Assembly (NCBI GenBank): GCA_040881665.1
Contig: JBBECT010000005.1
Location: forward strand, 650,138 to 714,137
DNA length: 64,000 nt
Reading direction: 5' to 3'
Source of the DNA: Actinomycetota bacterium
GTDB taxonomy: Bacteria; Actinomycetota; UBA4738; HRBIN12
Position 1 is the stretch's first letter, and every line of letters begins with the position of its first letter. The position numbers were made by a program, and so were the translations under genes. Under the pieces are notes generated by a model that was not told the origin of the DNA, did not search any database, and worked only from the letters and a program-made list of their open reading frames with translations. Below, piece after piece: positions 33,552-42,537 of the stretch.

Positions 33552-34471
33552 ACGCCCCTCCCCGTCGCATTGACCGCCTTGACCACCCACGCCGGACGCA
33601 CCGCACCGGTGGACACGGCCCAGGCCAGGTACCCGCGAGGCTGGCGGGGGTCGAGCCGGATCGAGCGCTTCGCCCACCGGCGCGCTTCGTCCCGGTCACC
33701 GGACGCCGCGTGCGCGAACGCGATCCGACCGTACATCCGTCCGAGGTTGCGCGGATCCCGCGAGAGCTCGGGATGCTTGTCGAGCTGGTACTCGAGCGCA
33801 GGAACGATCGTCCCCCACCGGTCGGCGAAGAACGATCCCGCCCAGTGGACACGCGCGAGCGGCTCGGGAACCGCGACGATCGGTGCGACCTTCGCGGCCC
33901 GCAGCAGCAGGTCGTAGTCCTCGCCGTAGCTCCCGGGGATCTCCTCGTCGACGAGACCGATCTCCTCGACGAGCCGGTCGCGGCGCATCGCGAGGGTCGA
34001 GGAATGCACCTCCATCCGTCGCGACCGGGTGAGGTGGTCGAGCGTCACCCGGGGCCCGGGCGGGCGGCGGACGATCTCGCGCCCGCGGTTGACCACGTAG
34101 ATGCCGCACGTGGCGAGCGATGCATCGGGGTGGGCCCGGAGTGCCTCGATCTGCAGCCGGAGCTTGGAGGGGAGCCACTCGTCGTCGTCGTCGAGGAACG
34201 CGAGGAACTCGCTCGTCGCGGCGAGCACCCCCGTGTTGCGGGACCCGGCCAGGCCGGGGCTGCGTTCGTTCTCCGAGAGCGTGATCGTGCGGCCGGCGAC
34301 ATCAGGCACCCGTGGCGGCTCGGGTTCCTGCTGGTCGAACACGATCCGGATCTCGATCTCACCCGGGTAGTCCTGCTGTTGCACGCTGCGGACGGCCCGT
34401 GCGAGCAGCTCGGCTCGGTCGTGGGTCGGAACGATCGCGGTCACCCGCGGCCAGCGGTCGCCGTCGCTCAC
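33548..34471 (-). CDS. Family 2 glycosyltransferase
   Basis: The 307-residue protein has the GT-A fold signature TAIVPTHDRAELLARAVRSVQQQ, then SPGLAGSRNTGVLAA and the metal-binding FLAFLDDDDEWLPSKL. EDYDLLLRAAKV supplies the catalytic-base region. The C-terminal 60 residues are a TPR-like helical tail (GDRDEARRWAKRSIRLDP). It is the only classic glycosyltransferase in the operon besides the Alg13/14-like pair. It is coupled by GTGA and ATGA overlaps on its two sides. Confidence 0.92.
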   Translation of the reverse strand: MSDGDRWPRVTAIVPTHDRAELLARAVRSVQQQDYPGEIEIRIVFDQQEPEPPRVPDVAGRTITLSENERSPGLAGSRNTGVLAATSEFLAFLDDDDEWLPSKLRLQIEALRAHPDASLATCGIYVVNRGREIVRRPPGPRVTLDHLTRSRRMEVHSSTLAMRRDRLVEEIGLVDEEIPGSYGEDYDLLLRAAKVAPIVAVPEPLARVHWAGSFFADRWGTIVPALEYQLDKHPELSRDPRNLGRMYGRIAFAHAASGDRDEARRWAKRSIRLDPRQPRGYLAWAVSTGAVRPAWVVKAVNATGRGV

Positions 34472-35433
34472 GGGTCCCTCCGGTAGCCGTACCGGCGCAG
34501 CAGGGGAAGGGTCAGCAGCGAGACCATCCGCGCGTCGGCCTCCGGCAGCTCGCGACGCCACGCCTCGTCGAGCTCGAGGTCGATGCGCCCGGTCGCGAAC
34601 CGCATCGGATTGCCGGCGACGGTGTGGTCGCTCGCGAGCTCGACGGCGGCCGCACCCGCACCCTCGGTCACGAAGTCGAGAGCATCGGACCCGGCGCGGA
34701 GACGAGCGAACCGCACAACGCGCTCGGTCTGTGCCCGCGGGCGCTCGATCAGCGATTCGTACCGCACCAGCATCGTCGGGACCCCCGTCACGGGAAGCAG
34801 GTCGAACAGGAGGTTGAAGCCGATCCACCACCCGGCCATCGTCGCCGGCCGGAACAAGGGCATCAGCTCGTCGCGGCCCACGATCTCGGGCTTGACCACC
34901 TGTTTCGTCCAAGAATACGCCACGCCCCGTGGATCCCGGACGAGATGGACGGCCCGGAGATCGATCTCGGGGACGGCCCGGTACAGGTAGGCCGCGCTGG
35001 GATGCTTGCTCGAATCGATCACGATCTCGGCACCGCTCGCGTCCCGCGCGGCCCGAAGCACGCGGCCGACGTAGGAGCCGTACCGCTCGAGCGCCGCCCG
35101 GAACCGCGGTTCGGTCCGCGGCGCCAGCAACAGGGGGACGTATCGATTGCGATCCACCGCGCGTTGCAGCGCCAGGACCTCGTTCACGTCGATCCGGTCC
35201 CACCCACCGAACGCGAGGTCCCCGACCTTCGTCCAGAACGGGCAGGCGGAGAACGCCTCGCCGCACCCGCATCGTTCGTCGTCCCGCACCCCCCGCGCCC
35301 ACAGATGCACGACCTCGCCGAGCGACACGGCTCCGGGAACCTGGCCCACGATCCGGTCCAGGAGGGTGCTCCCCGACCGGCCCGCACCACCCACGTAGAG
35401 CACCGGCGTGGAGGCAGGGGCGCCGGCGCTCAC
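34468..35433 (-). CDS. Sulfotransferase B
   Basis: The 321-residue protein has the PAPS-binding loop LYVGGAGRSGSTLLDRI, the cysteine-rich insert CGCGEAFSACPFW and the 3'-phosphate motif LVRDPRGVAYSWTK. It is a close paralogue of the next gene upstream (35430), with the same order of motifs. The GTG at 35433 overlaps that gene's stop codon (GTGA), and its own stop overlaps the GT2 start. The acceptor is presumably a sugar of the exopolysaccharide. Confidence 0.9.
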   Translation of the reverse strand: MSAGAPASTPVLYVGGAGRSGSTLLDRIVGQVPGAVSLGEVVHLWARGVRDDERCGCGEAFSACPFWTKVGDLAFGGWDRIDVNEVLALQRAVDRNRYVPLLLAPRTEPRFRAALERYGSYVGRVLRAARDASGAEIVIDSSKHPSAAYLYRAVPEIDLRAVHLVRDPRGVAYSWTKQVVKPEIVGRDELMPLFRPATMAGWWIGFNLLFDLLPVTGVPTMLVRYESLIERPRAQTERVVRFARLRAGSDALDFVTEGAGAAAVELASDHTVAGNPMRFATGRIDLELDEAWRRELPEADARMVSLLTLPLLRRYGYRRDP

Positions 35434-36443
35434 GGTGCGCCCTGCTCCAGGTTCGAAGGCGTCGGGACCGACGTCCCGTTCCGTCCCCGGACGCCGTACC
35501 CGTAGCGGATCAGTCCCGGCAGGGTGAGGCCGGTGAGCGCGATGCGGTCGCGGGCGGGCAGCGCCGCACGCCATTCGTCGTCGACGCGGAGGGTCCGGCG
35601 GCCGAACGTGAAGCGCATCGGGTTGCCCTCCACCGTGTGGCTGGGCGCGAGCTCGACCTCCCGGCCGTCGAGGAACTCGAGGTCCTCTGCCGCCGGTACG
35701 ACCCCGGCGAGCGCGAGTGCCCGCTGGGTCTGCCCGGCGGGATCGGCGATCAGATCCTCGTAGCGCATGAACGCGTACGGAACCCCGAGCCGCGCGATCG
35801 CCGAAGTCTCGGCGTTGTACACGAGCCACCGCGCCGCCGACCCGGCGACCCCGTACCGCGGCAGGTAGGCCGGATCGCCCTTCGACACCTTCTTCTGCAC
35901 GAGCTTGCGCCACGAGTAGGCGACGCCGCGGCTATCGCGCACCAGATGCAGCATCCGAAGGTCGACCCGGGGGACCGAGCGGAGCAGGTACGCGTGCGAG
36001 GGGATCTTCGTCGAGTCGACGAGCGCGCGTGTGTCCGGACCGGCGGTCTCGGCGATCGCCCCGTACAGCGTGTCGAGGATCGCCCGGTACGTGTCGACCT
36101 GCGAGCGGGTGCCGGGACGGACCCTCGCCGCCGCGCCCGGCATCGCGAGCAACGGCACCATCCACGGCTTGTCGAGCTCGTTCTGCAGCTCGATCGCGCG
36201 GTGCACGTCGAGCTGGTTCCATCCACCCCAGCCGCGCTCGCCCACCTCCGTCCAGAACGGGCACGCGGAGAACGCCCGGTCGCAGCCGCAGGGGCGGTCC
36301 TCCACGACGCCGCGGAGCCAGATCTCCCGAACCTCGCCGAGCGAGACCACTCCCGGCACGTGGCCGAGCAACCGATCGAGCAGGGTGCTCCCGCTGCGCC
36401 CCCACCCGCCGATGAACAGCACGCGCACCCTGGCGGTGCTCAT
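35430..36443 (-). CDS. Sulfotransferase A
   Basis: The 337-residue protein has LFIGGWGRSGSTLLDRLL (5'-phosphosulfate loop), CGCDRAFSACPFW and HLVRDSRGVAYSWRK (3'-phosphate site). It pairs with sulfotransferase B as a tandem duplicate that has diverged in the acceptor-binding middle region. The ATG overlaps the stop of the Alg13-like gene (ATGA). Transfer from PAPS to sugar hydroxyls is inferred from the family and context. Confidence 0.9.
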   Translation of the reverse strand: MSTARVRVLFIGGWGRSGSTLLDRLLGHVPGVVSLGEVREIWLRGVVEDRPCGCDRAFSACPFWTEVGERGWGGWNQLDVHRAIELQNELDKPWMVPLLAMPGAAARVRPGTRSQVDTYRAILDTLYGAIAETAGPDTRALVDSTKIPSHAYLLRSVPRVDLRMLHLVRDSRGVAYSWRKLVQKKVSKGDPAYLPRYGVAGSAARWLVYNAETSAIARLGVPYAFMRYEDLIADPAGQTQRALALAGVVPAAEDLEFLDGREVELAPSHTVEGNPMRFTFGRRTLRVDDEWRAALPARDRIALTGLTLPGLIRYGYGVRGRNGTSVPTPSNLEQGAP

Positions 36444-36964
36444 GCCCCCGACCCCCCTTCGCCGGGCACCACGCCGTCGACGAGGCTCGCGAATCGAGCG
36501 ATCGCTTCGGTGACGTTCGGGTCACCGGACTCCGCGCGGAACGACCTGGCGCCGGAAGTGGCCGCATCCAGCAGCTTCGTCAGGTCTGCCTCGTTCGCGG
36601 CGAGGACGGCCTTCCCGAGTCCCGCGAGCCGTTGCGCGAACTCGACCTGGTGATCGTCGACGTGTTCGCCCTCAGACCCCAGACGGGGCACCACGATCGG
36701 CAGCCGGCCGGCGGCGCGCGCGAGCATCACGCTGCCGGTGCCGCCGTGGCACACGACCGCGTCGGCTTCCTCGAGCAGGGACCGGACACGGTCGAAGGGC
36801 AGGTAGTCGTGCCCCTCGGCGTGGACCGGCGGACGTGCGGTCCCGTACTGGACGATGACCCGGGCCCCCTCGGCGGCCGCGGATCCGGCCCAGGTGTCGA
36901 CCCACCCGATCAGCCGCTGGAACGGGTAGGTCTCGGTGCCGACGGTGACGAACACGGTGGTCAT
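36440..36964 (-). CDS. Alg13-like glycosyltransferase catalytic subunit
   Basis: The 174-residue protein is a GT28 C-terminal half. It starts MTTVFVTVGTETYPFQRLI and has DAVVCHGGTGSVMLARAAGRLPIVVPR, the UDP-sugar-binding loop. Together with the Alg14-like protein encoded just upstream it should form a two-subunit transferase that adds a sugar to a lipid-linked acceptor, as EpsF/EpsE-type or Alg13/Alg14 pairs do. The ATG at 36964 is chosen over an upstream frame extension. A 55-bp gap separates it from the Alg14-like gene. Confidence 0.9.
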   Translation of the reverse strand: MTTVFVTVGTETYPFQRLIGWVDTWAGSAAAEGARVIVQYGTARPPVHAEGHDYLPFDRVRSLLEEADAVVCHGGTGSVMLARAAGRLPIVVPRLGSEGEHVDDHQVEFAQRLAGLGKAVLAANEADLTKLLDAATSGARSFRAESGDPNVTEAIARFASLVDGVVPGEGGSGA

Positions 36965-37019
36965 GGGGAAGGGGTCGCACACTCCTCGTGTGTATGGCCT
37001 CGGTCGCTGGGCCTCGTTC

Positions 37020-37469
37020 CTAGAGCAGGGTTCCGATCACGTGCCCACGAGGATAGAACCGCTTCTGCTCGGGCCACTGGAGGACGAACAGGGTGCTCAG
37101 CGGGTAGCACAACCGCCCGGTCAAGGAGGGGGCGTCCATCCGCTCGTAGGCCTCCACGTAGACGGTCGGGATCCCCCGGAGGCGGGCGATCACGAAGAAG
37201 GGGAACGCGACCCCCGCGCCGCTCGAGACGAGCACGTCCGGGCGATCACGGCGGAGCAGGCGCCAGGCCAGCCGGAGGTTCCGCAGGGCGTTCGGCACGT
37301 TGCGCTGGGTCGGGTGATGGGCCCACGCGACCCGCTCACCGGCGAGGAGCGACCCGGCGTCGAGCTTGTCGAAGGTCACCCATCGTCGCTCGTGCGCGCT
37401 CCACCACGGGCGCAACTGGTGGAGGAGGAGCAGATGCCCCCCCGACGAGCAGACGAGGAGGACCCGCAC
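37020..37469 (-). CDS. Alg14-like membrane-anchoring subunit
   Basis: The 149-residue protein begins RVLLVCSSGGHLLLLHQL, the Alg14 N-terminal loop, and has VLVSSGAGVAFPFFVIARLRGIPTVYVEAYER in the middle. Alg14-type proteins bring the Alg13-type catalytic half to the membrane and supply the acceptor site. The GTG start lies 3 bp after the sugar-transferase stop. It ends with RGHVIGTLL, a normal end for the family. Confidence 0.9.
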   Translation of the reverse strand: MRVLLVCSSGGHLLLLHQLRPWWSAHERRWVTFDKLDAGSLLAGERVAWAHHPTQRNVPNALRNLRLAWRLLRRDRPDVLVSSGAGVAFPFFVIARLRGIPTVYVEAYERMDAPSLTGRLCYPLSTLFVLQWPEQKRFYPRGHVIGTLL

Positions 37470-37472
37470 CCG

Positions 37473-38984
37473 TCAGTAGGCTCCGCGGCGCGTCACCAGC
37501 TGTGGGATCGTCTTCGCGACGATGAACAGGTCGTAGGCGAGCGACCAGTTCTCGATGTAGAACAGATCGAGTCGCACGTACTCGTCGAACGACAGGTTGC
37601 TACGGCCGCTGACCTGCCACAGCCCGGTGACCCCGGGCTGCACTTCGAGCCGGTCGAACTGCCAGTCTTCGTACTCGCTGACCTCCTCGGGCAGCGGCGG
37701 CCGCGGGCCGACCATGCTCATCTCGCCGCGAAGGACGTTCACGAGCTGTGGGAGCTCGTCGAGGCTCCACTTGCGCAGCCACTTGCCGACGCGCGTGACA
37801 CGGGGGTCGTCCTTCAACTTGAACAGCGGGCCGTCCGCCTCGTTGTGCTCGCGCAGCGCGGCGAGCCGCTCCTCGGCGTCGGCCGCCATCGTGCGGAACT
37901 TCAGGATCGTGAAGGGCCTGCCGCGCTGACCGACCCGGCGCTGGCGGAACAGGACCGGACCAGACGAGGAAAGCCTGATCGAGGCCGCGATCACGATCCA
38001 CAGGGGCAGGGTGAGCAGCAGTCCGAAGCTCGAGAGGGCGATGTCGAACAGCCGCTTGGCGATCGCCTGCGTTCCCGTCAGGCGCACCGGACGCAGCGAC
38101 AGCGACATCAACCCGCCCAGCGGTTGCGCCGACACGCGGGTCGACAGGACCTGGGGCAAGGTCGCCGTGACGCGGACCTCGACGCCTTCGAGCCGCACCG
38201 CCTTGGCGACGTGACCCATCTCCTGGGTCTCGAGTGCGCTCGAGGCCACGAACACGCAGTCGGCCCCGGACTCGCGGATCACCTCGCGCAGGTCGCTGAC
38301 CCCACCCATGACGGGCCCAGGGGTATCGGCAGGCGGCACATCCGAGGTCGAGACGAAGCCGATCGGCGTGTAGCCGAGCGCGGGTCGGTCCATCAGGTCG
38401 TGCAGGTGCGTTGCCTCCTCGTTCGTGCCGACGATGAGGGTGCGGAACCGCAGGTCGCCGCGCTCGCGGGCGCGGCCGATGTACCAGTGCCACACACGGC
38501 GCGAGAACAGGGTGAACACGAGGGTGAATCCCCAGGTCAGCGCGATCCAGCCGCGGGCGAACGAGGACTTCGCCCAGAACGAGACCGTGGCGAACCCCAT
38601 CACGCCGAGGGACACGGCCAGGATGATCCGGCGGAACTCCTCGACCGGGGTGAAGTGGTGTGCGTCGTAGAGGCGGAACAGCGCGAAAACGCCGGCGAAG
38701 AACAGCGGCGCTGCCACGAACAAGGCCACGAACTCCGGCTCCGGAGAGTTCCAGCCGAATCGGATCAGGTAAGAGACCCCGAGGGCCAGCGCGATCGACA
38801 GGGCGTCGGTGAGCGCCATCCGGCGGTAGAGAGCGCCGTAGCGCTCTCGCGCGGACGGCAGCGCGGTGTCGTATCGAGGGATCGCGGTGCGCAGCCGCTC
38901 GGCAACGCCGATCCCCGATGTGGAAACGTCTTCAACGCGTCCCTGCAACGACTCTCCCTCTCGTTCCCCTACCGCCCGCCACAC
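37473..38984 (-). CDS. Polyprenyl-phosphate sugar-1-phosphate transferase (WbaP/WcaJ type)
   Basis: The 503-residue protein starts polysaccharide synthesis by loading a sugar-1-phosphate on undecaprenyl phosphate. Four helices (about 60-165) and a Rossmann-like CoA-binding-type domain (175-300) precede the C-terminal transferase. RLFDIALSSFGLLLTLPLW is the membrane-associated helix, and KFRTMAADAEE, KWSLDELPQLVNVLRGEMSMVGPRPP and PGVTGLWQVSGRS are catalytic motifs. Start is uncertain: GTG at 38984 has no Shine-Dalgarno, while TTG at 38948 has GGGAG 5 nt upstream. It is the first gene of the eleven-gene operon. Confidence 0.93.
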   Translation of the reverse strand: MWRAVGEREGESLQGRVEDVSTSGIGVAERLRTAIPRYDTALPSARERYGALYRRMALTDALSIALALGVSYLIRFGWNSPEPEFVALFVAAPLFFAGVFALFRLYDAHHFTPVEEFRRIILAVSLGVMGFATVSFWAKSSFARGWIALTWGFTLVFTLFSRRVWHWYIGRARERGDLRFRTLIVGTNEEATHLHDLMDRPALGYTPIGFVSTSDVPPADTPGPVMGGVSDLREVIRESGADCVFVASSALETQEMGHVAKAVRLEGVEVRVTATLPQVLSTRVSAQPLGGLMSLSLRPVRLTGTQAIAKRLFDIALSSFGLLLTLPLWIVIAASIRLSSSGPVLFRQRRVGQRGRPFTILKFRTMAADAEERLAALREHNEADGPLFKLKDDPRVTRVGKWLRKWSLDELPQLVNVLRGEMSMVGPRPPLPEEVSEYEDWQFDRLEVQPGVTGLWQVSGRSNLSFDEYVRLDLFYIENWSLAYDLFIVAKTIPQLVTRRGAY

Positions 38985-39086
38985 AACGGGGACCGTACGG
39001 ATGTCCGCGAACCCTGGCCGTCACCTGCGGGCTCCGTAGGGAGGATGGCTCCTCGCATGGAACGATACGCGGTCGCTCCGAGCTAC

Positions 39087-39092
39087 ACCATA
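39087..39092 (-). promoter_or_regulatory. Candidate -10 of the polysaccharide operon
   Basis: TATGGT on the minus strand has no proper -35 (ACGAAC at 17 bp). The palindromic element at 39124-39153 would be centred near -58, where an activator site is expected. Confidence 0.3.
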
Positions 39093-39123
39093 CGGCGAAG
39101 GGTTGGGCCGTTCGTAGTAGCTC

Positions 39124-39153
39124 AGGACCGAAAGACTTAGGTCTTTCGGGCTA
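39124..39153 (-). promoter_or_regulatory. Double NarL/DosR-like box or hairpin upstream of the polysaccharide operon
   Basis: AGGACCGAAAGACTT is followed directly by AGGTCTTTCGGGCTA, so the two 15-mers form an inverted repeat (CCGAAAGAC/GTCTTTCGG, 39128-39149). Each half resembles DosR/NarL-type operators (GGGACTTTCGGCCC-like). It could instead be an RNA hairpin or the end of the tad transcript. Confidence 0.35.
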
Positions 39154-39173
39154 GTCGTCACACCGGTCACCTC

Positions 39174-39191
39174 GGGGAGCGCCGTCTCCCC
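39174..39191 (-). terminator. Possible terminator after tadC
   Basis: GGGGAG and CTCCCC pair around a 6-nt loop 31 bp after the tadC stop codon. There is no T-tract. The rest of 38985-39221 holds no gene. Confidence 0.35.
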
Positions 39192-39221
39192 TGTCCGCCC
39201 TACTGTGGCGTCTCTGCGACC

Positions 39222-40154
39222 TTACCCGAAGAGACTGTCGATTATGCGGATCACGCCGGGTCCGACGATCACGATGAACAGCGCCGGAAGGATGCAGATG
39301 ATGAGGGGGAACACGATCTTCACGGGAGTCTGCTGTGCAGCGCGTTCGGCGCGCTGACGGCGCTTGATCCGCAACTGCTGGGACTGGGTGCGCAGCACAT
39401 TGCCGATGCTGACACCGAACACATCCGCCTGGATCATCGCGAGGGTGAACGCGTTCAGCTCCTCCACGTCGGTCCGCTCTGCGAGGCTGCGGAACGCGTC
39501 CGCACGCGAGACCCCGAGCTGGATCTCCTGCAACATCCGCGCGAACTCCGACGAGAGCGTTCCCGGCGTGTTCTGCACGACCCGGGACAGCGCCGCGTTC
39601 AAGGACAGACCCGCCTCGACGCTGATCGTGAGCAGGTCGAGGGTGTCCGACAGGGCGTTGCGGATCTCCCGCTGACGTTCCCGTACCTTGCCGTCCAGGA
39701 TCGCGTCGGGGCCGACGAACCCCACGAACCCGAGCAGGACGAGCATCGCGATCACGATCATCCCCGAGAACCCCGCGATGCCCGCGAGGATGAGTCCCCC
39801 GACCGCTCCGCCGATCACCCCGAGCACCTTGAACGCCAGGACGCGCTCGGCGTCCCACCCCGGCGGGTTGCCGGCGAGCACGAGCTTGCGGGCCATGCGC
39901 TCGCGCGCCTCGACGGGCGTGAAGCGTTTCGCGATCGAACCGGCCGCGCCCACGAGGGGGAGCAGTGCCCGGTTCGTGAACGGCTGTTCCAGCTCGTCCT
40001 CACGCTGGTTGGCACCCGCACCCTCGCCGACCTGCGACTCGAGGAGCTTCACGGCGCGCTCCCGGTCCGAGATCGACCAATCGAGCGCGACGCCGGCCAG
40101 CACGATGGCCGCGAAGGTCATCCCGAGCCCGAGGAACAACCAGAGGTTAGACAT
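39222..40154 (-). CDS. tadC: Tad pilus inner-membrane platform protein TadC
   Basis: The 310-residue protein has the T2SSF fold: [25 protein letters not shown] and [31 protein letters not shown] are the conserved parts, with membrane helices near the N-terminus, at 100-150 and at the C-terminus. With TadB it forms the platform on which the CpaF motor acts. The ATG at 40154 overlaps tadB by 8 bp. It is the last gene of the tad operon. Confidence 0.9.
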   Translation of the reverse strand: MSNLWLFLGLGMTFAAIVLAGVALDWSISDRERAVKLLESQVGEGAGANQREDELEQPFTNRALLPLVGAAGSIAKRFTPVEARERMARKLVLAGNPPGWDAERVLAFKVLGVIGGAVGGLILAGIAGFSGMIVIAMLVLLGFVGFVGPDAILDGKVRERQREIRNALSDTLDLLTISVEAGLSLNAALSRVVQNTPGTLSSEFARMLQEIQLGVSRADAFRSLAERTDVEELNAFTLAMIQADVFGVSIGNVLRTQSQQLRIKRRQRAERAAQQTPVKIVFPLIICILPALFIVIVGPGVIRIIDSLFG

Positions 40155-41157
40155 CGATGTCGATGACCTTTCGCATCCAGACCACGCCCACACCCATGAG
40201 GACGACGGCTCCCGCGACGAGCACCCACCCGAGCGTCGTCGTGAACAGCAGCCCGATGTAGTCGGGGTTCACCAGTCCCATGTAGGCGGCGATCACGAAC
40301 GGCATCGCGATCAGCACGACCGCGGACAACCGTCCCTCGGTCGTCAGCGTCGTGATATCGCGCCGGATCTCCTGGCGCTCGCGGATCGTCATCGCGACGG
40401 TGTCGAGGATCTCTGCGAGGTTGCCGCCCACCTCACGCTGGATGTTGATCGCGAGGACGGCCCAGGTGAAGTCCTCGACGCCGATCCGCTCGGCCATCGC
40501 GTCGAGCGCCTCCTCGGATGCACGCCCGAGGCGGATCTCGGCAACCACCCGGTTGAACTCCGCGGCCGCGGGCTCGTCGATCTCCTTCGCGACCGTGTCG
40601 AGCGCCTGCAGGAAGCTGTGTCCAGCGCGCAACGAGCTCGCGAGGATCGTCAACACGTCCGGGAGCTGCTCCTGCAGCTTCGTGTCGCGCTTGGAGATCG
40701 CCCGACGGACGATCACGTAGGGGATCGCGCCCGCCGCCACCGCCAGCAAGGCAGCGAGCACCACGGGAACACCGAGCACCACCGACAGCACACCGCCGCC
40801 GAAGGCGGCGAGGACGGTCACGACGACGAACTCCCCGCCACGCAGCGGCAGTCCGCTCTGTTCGAGCTTCGCGTCGAGCGACACGCCGAAGCCGCCGGCG
40901 GTCGCGACCTTGCCGCCGGCATGGGCCACCGACGTCGGGATCCACGACATCGCCTGATCGACCTCGTCATCGTCGACGGACTCCGGATCCCGCGGAGTCC
41001 CACTGCGCGCCAAGAGCATCCGCGCGGCCATCCGCCGTTCCTCCCGCATCCGGAGGCCGGTCCCGAGGATCATCCAGAACAGCATTCCGAACGCCGCGAA
41101 GCACACGGCCACGACGATCACGAGGCCGAGCGTGCCGCTGAGGGCGGCGCCGATCAC
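40147..41157 (-). CDS. tadB: Tad pilus inner-membrane platform protein TadB
   Basis: The 336-residue protein has two N-terminal helices, a T2SSF domain with [26 protein letters not shown] and [25 protein letters not shown], and C-terminal helices (about 270-330). It pairs with TadC. The GTG at 41157 overlaps the cpaF stop (GTGA). Confidence 0.9.
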   Translation of the reverse strand: MIGAALSGTLGLVIVVAVCFAAFGMLFWMILGTGLRMREERRMAARMLLARSGTPRDPESVDDDEVDQAMSWIPTSVAHAGGKVATAGGFGVSLDAKLEQSGLPLRGGEFVVVTVLAAFGGGVLSVVLGVPVVLAALLAVAAGAIPYVIVRRAISKRDTKLQEQLPDVLTILASSLRAGHSFLQALDTVAKEIDEPAAAEFNRVVAEIRLGRASEEALDAMAERIGVEDFTWAVLAINIQREVGGNLAEILDTVAMTIRERQEIRRDITTLTTEGRLSAVVLIAMPFVIAAYMGLVNPDYIGLLFTTTLGWVLVAGAVVLMGVGVVWMRKVIDIDV

Positions 41158-42512
41158 GACGCCTCCTTCTGCTTCGCGCGTTGCCGTGGCTTCTGGGCCT
41201 GCGCGGGCGCCGGCGGTGCGAACAGTTCCGGCTTCACACTCACGCCGCGTTCGGCCATCTTGTCCAGGAACGAGGGACGCAGACCGGTCGCCTGCAACGA
41301 CCCCTTGAATTTGCCCTCGCCGTCCATACCGGCGGCGAAATCGAACAGGAAGATGTCCTGCAGGGTGATCACGTCGCCCTCCATCCCGACGAGCTCGGTG
41401 ACATGGGTGAAGCGGCGCGAGCCGTCCTTGAGGCGCGACTGGTGGACGACGAGGTTGAGCGCGCTCGAGATCTGGTCGCGCAGCGAACGGCTGGATAGTT
41501 CGATCCCCGCCATCATCGCCACGGTCTCGAGCCTCGAGAGCGCGTCACGTGGTGAGTTCGAGTGGATCGTCGAGATCGATCCGTCGTGGCCGGTGTTCAT
41601 CGCTTGGAGCATGTCGAGCGCCTCGCCGCCGCGGACCTCACCGACGACGATGCGATCGGGCCGCATCCGCAGCGCGTTGCGTACCAGGTCGCGGATCGCG
41701 ACCTCGCCCCGGCCCTCGATGTTCGGTGGCCGGTACTCCAGTCGCACGACGTGGGGCTGCTGGAGACGGAGCTCGGCGGCGTCCTCGATCGTGATGATCC
41801 GCTCGTCGTCGGGGATGAACGACGACAGCACGTTCAGCGTCGTCGTCTTCCCCGCACCCGTTCCTCCGGACACGAGGATGTTCACCCGACCGCGCACGCA
41901 CGCGTCGAGGAACTGCGAGACGGGCGAGGACATCGTCCCGAACCCGATCAGGTCGTCGGCGCCGTACGGATCGGCGGAGAACTTCCGGATCGTGAGGGAG
42001 GGGCCGTCGATCGCCAGCGGCGGGATGATCGCGTTCACGCGCGAGCCGTCGGGCAGTCTCGCGTCGACGTACGGGCTCGACTCGTCGACCCGGCGCCCGA
42101 CCTTCGCGACGATCTTGTCGATCGTGCGACGCAGCTGCTGTTCGTCGTGGAACTTCACGCCGGTCCAGTAGAGCTTGCCGGCGCGCTCGACATAGATCGT
42201 GTCCCAGCCGTTCACCATGATCTCGGTGACCTCCGGGTCGCGCACGAATGGCTCGAGCGGCCCGAGTCCGAGGACGCTGTCCCCGATCTGCCGGACGATC
42301 AGCAGCTTCTCCTGCGCCGAGAGCGGCGCTTCCTCTTCGTCGAGCAGCTCGCGCAGCCGCTGGTGGACCAGGCCCTCGAGCTCGGTGTCCGAAAGGGTCG
42401 AGTCGTACAGGCGCGGTCCGAGGACCTCGACGAGGCGCTCCTGCACACGGGAACGCACTTCAGCGATGCGGTCGCGCTGCTGGGCTTTCGCGAGCCGGTC
42501 TGCGAGGGACAT
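41154..42512 (-). CDS. cpaF: Tad pilus assembly ATPase CpaF/TadA
   Basis: The 452-residue secretion ATPase has an N-terminal domain (1-190), Walker A in [14 protein letters not shown] (Lys222), the Asp box in [12 protein letters not shown], Walker B in [16 protein letters not shown] and the His box in [13 protein letters not shown]. It powers pilin assembly and, in some systems, retraction. A 25-bp gap with GGAGGG-like sequence separates it from cpaE. The C-terminal 30 residues are Ala/Lys/Gln-rich. Confidence 0.95.
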   Translation of the reverse strand: MSLADRLAKAQQRDRIAEVRSRVQERLVEVLGPRLYDSTLSDTELEGLVHQRLRELLDEEEAPLSAQEKLLIVRQIGDSVLGLGPLEPFVRDPEVTEIMVNGWDTIYVERAGKLYWTGVKFHDEQQLRRTIDKIVAKVGRRVDESSPYVDARLPDGSRVNAIIPPLAIDGPSLTIRKFSADPYGADDLIGFGTMSSPVSQFLDACVRGRVNILVSGGTGAGKTTTLNVLSSFIPDDERIITIEDAAELRLQQPHVVRLEYRPPNIEGRGEVAIRDLVRNALRMRPDRIVVGEVRGGEALDMLQAMNTGHDGSISTIHSNSPRDALSRLETVAMMAGIELSSRSLRDQISSALNLVVHQSRLKDGSRRFTHVTELVGMEGDVITLQDIFLFDFAAGMDGEGKFKGSLQATGLRPSFLDKMAERGVSVKPELFAPPAPAQAQKPRQRAKQKEAS

Positions 42513-42537
42513 GGGGAGGGTTCCTCTCTGTTCGGGC

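Noticed and set aside
39688-42171. Open frame of 827 codons on the plus strand across the tad genes
   Set aside because: It is antisense to tadC, tadB and cpaF, whose products have full family motifs. Its translation is low-complexity Arg/His/Asp-rich sequence typical of GC-rich shadow frames.
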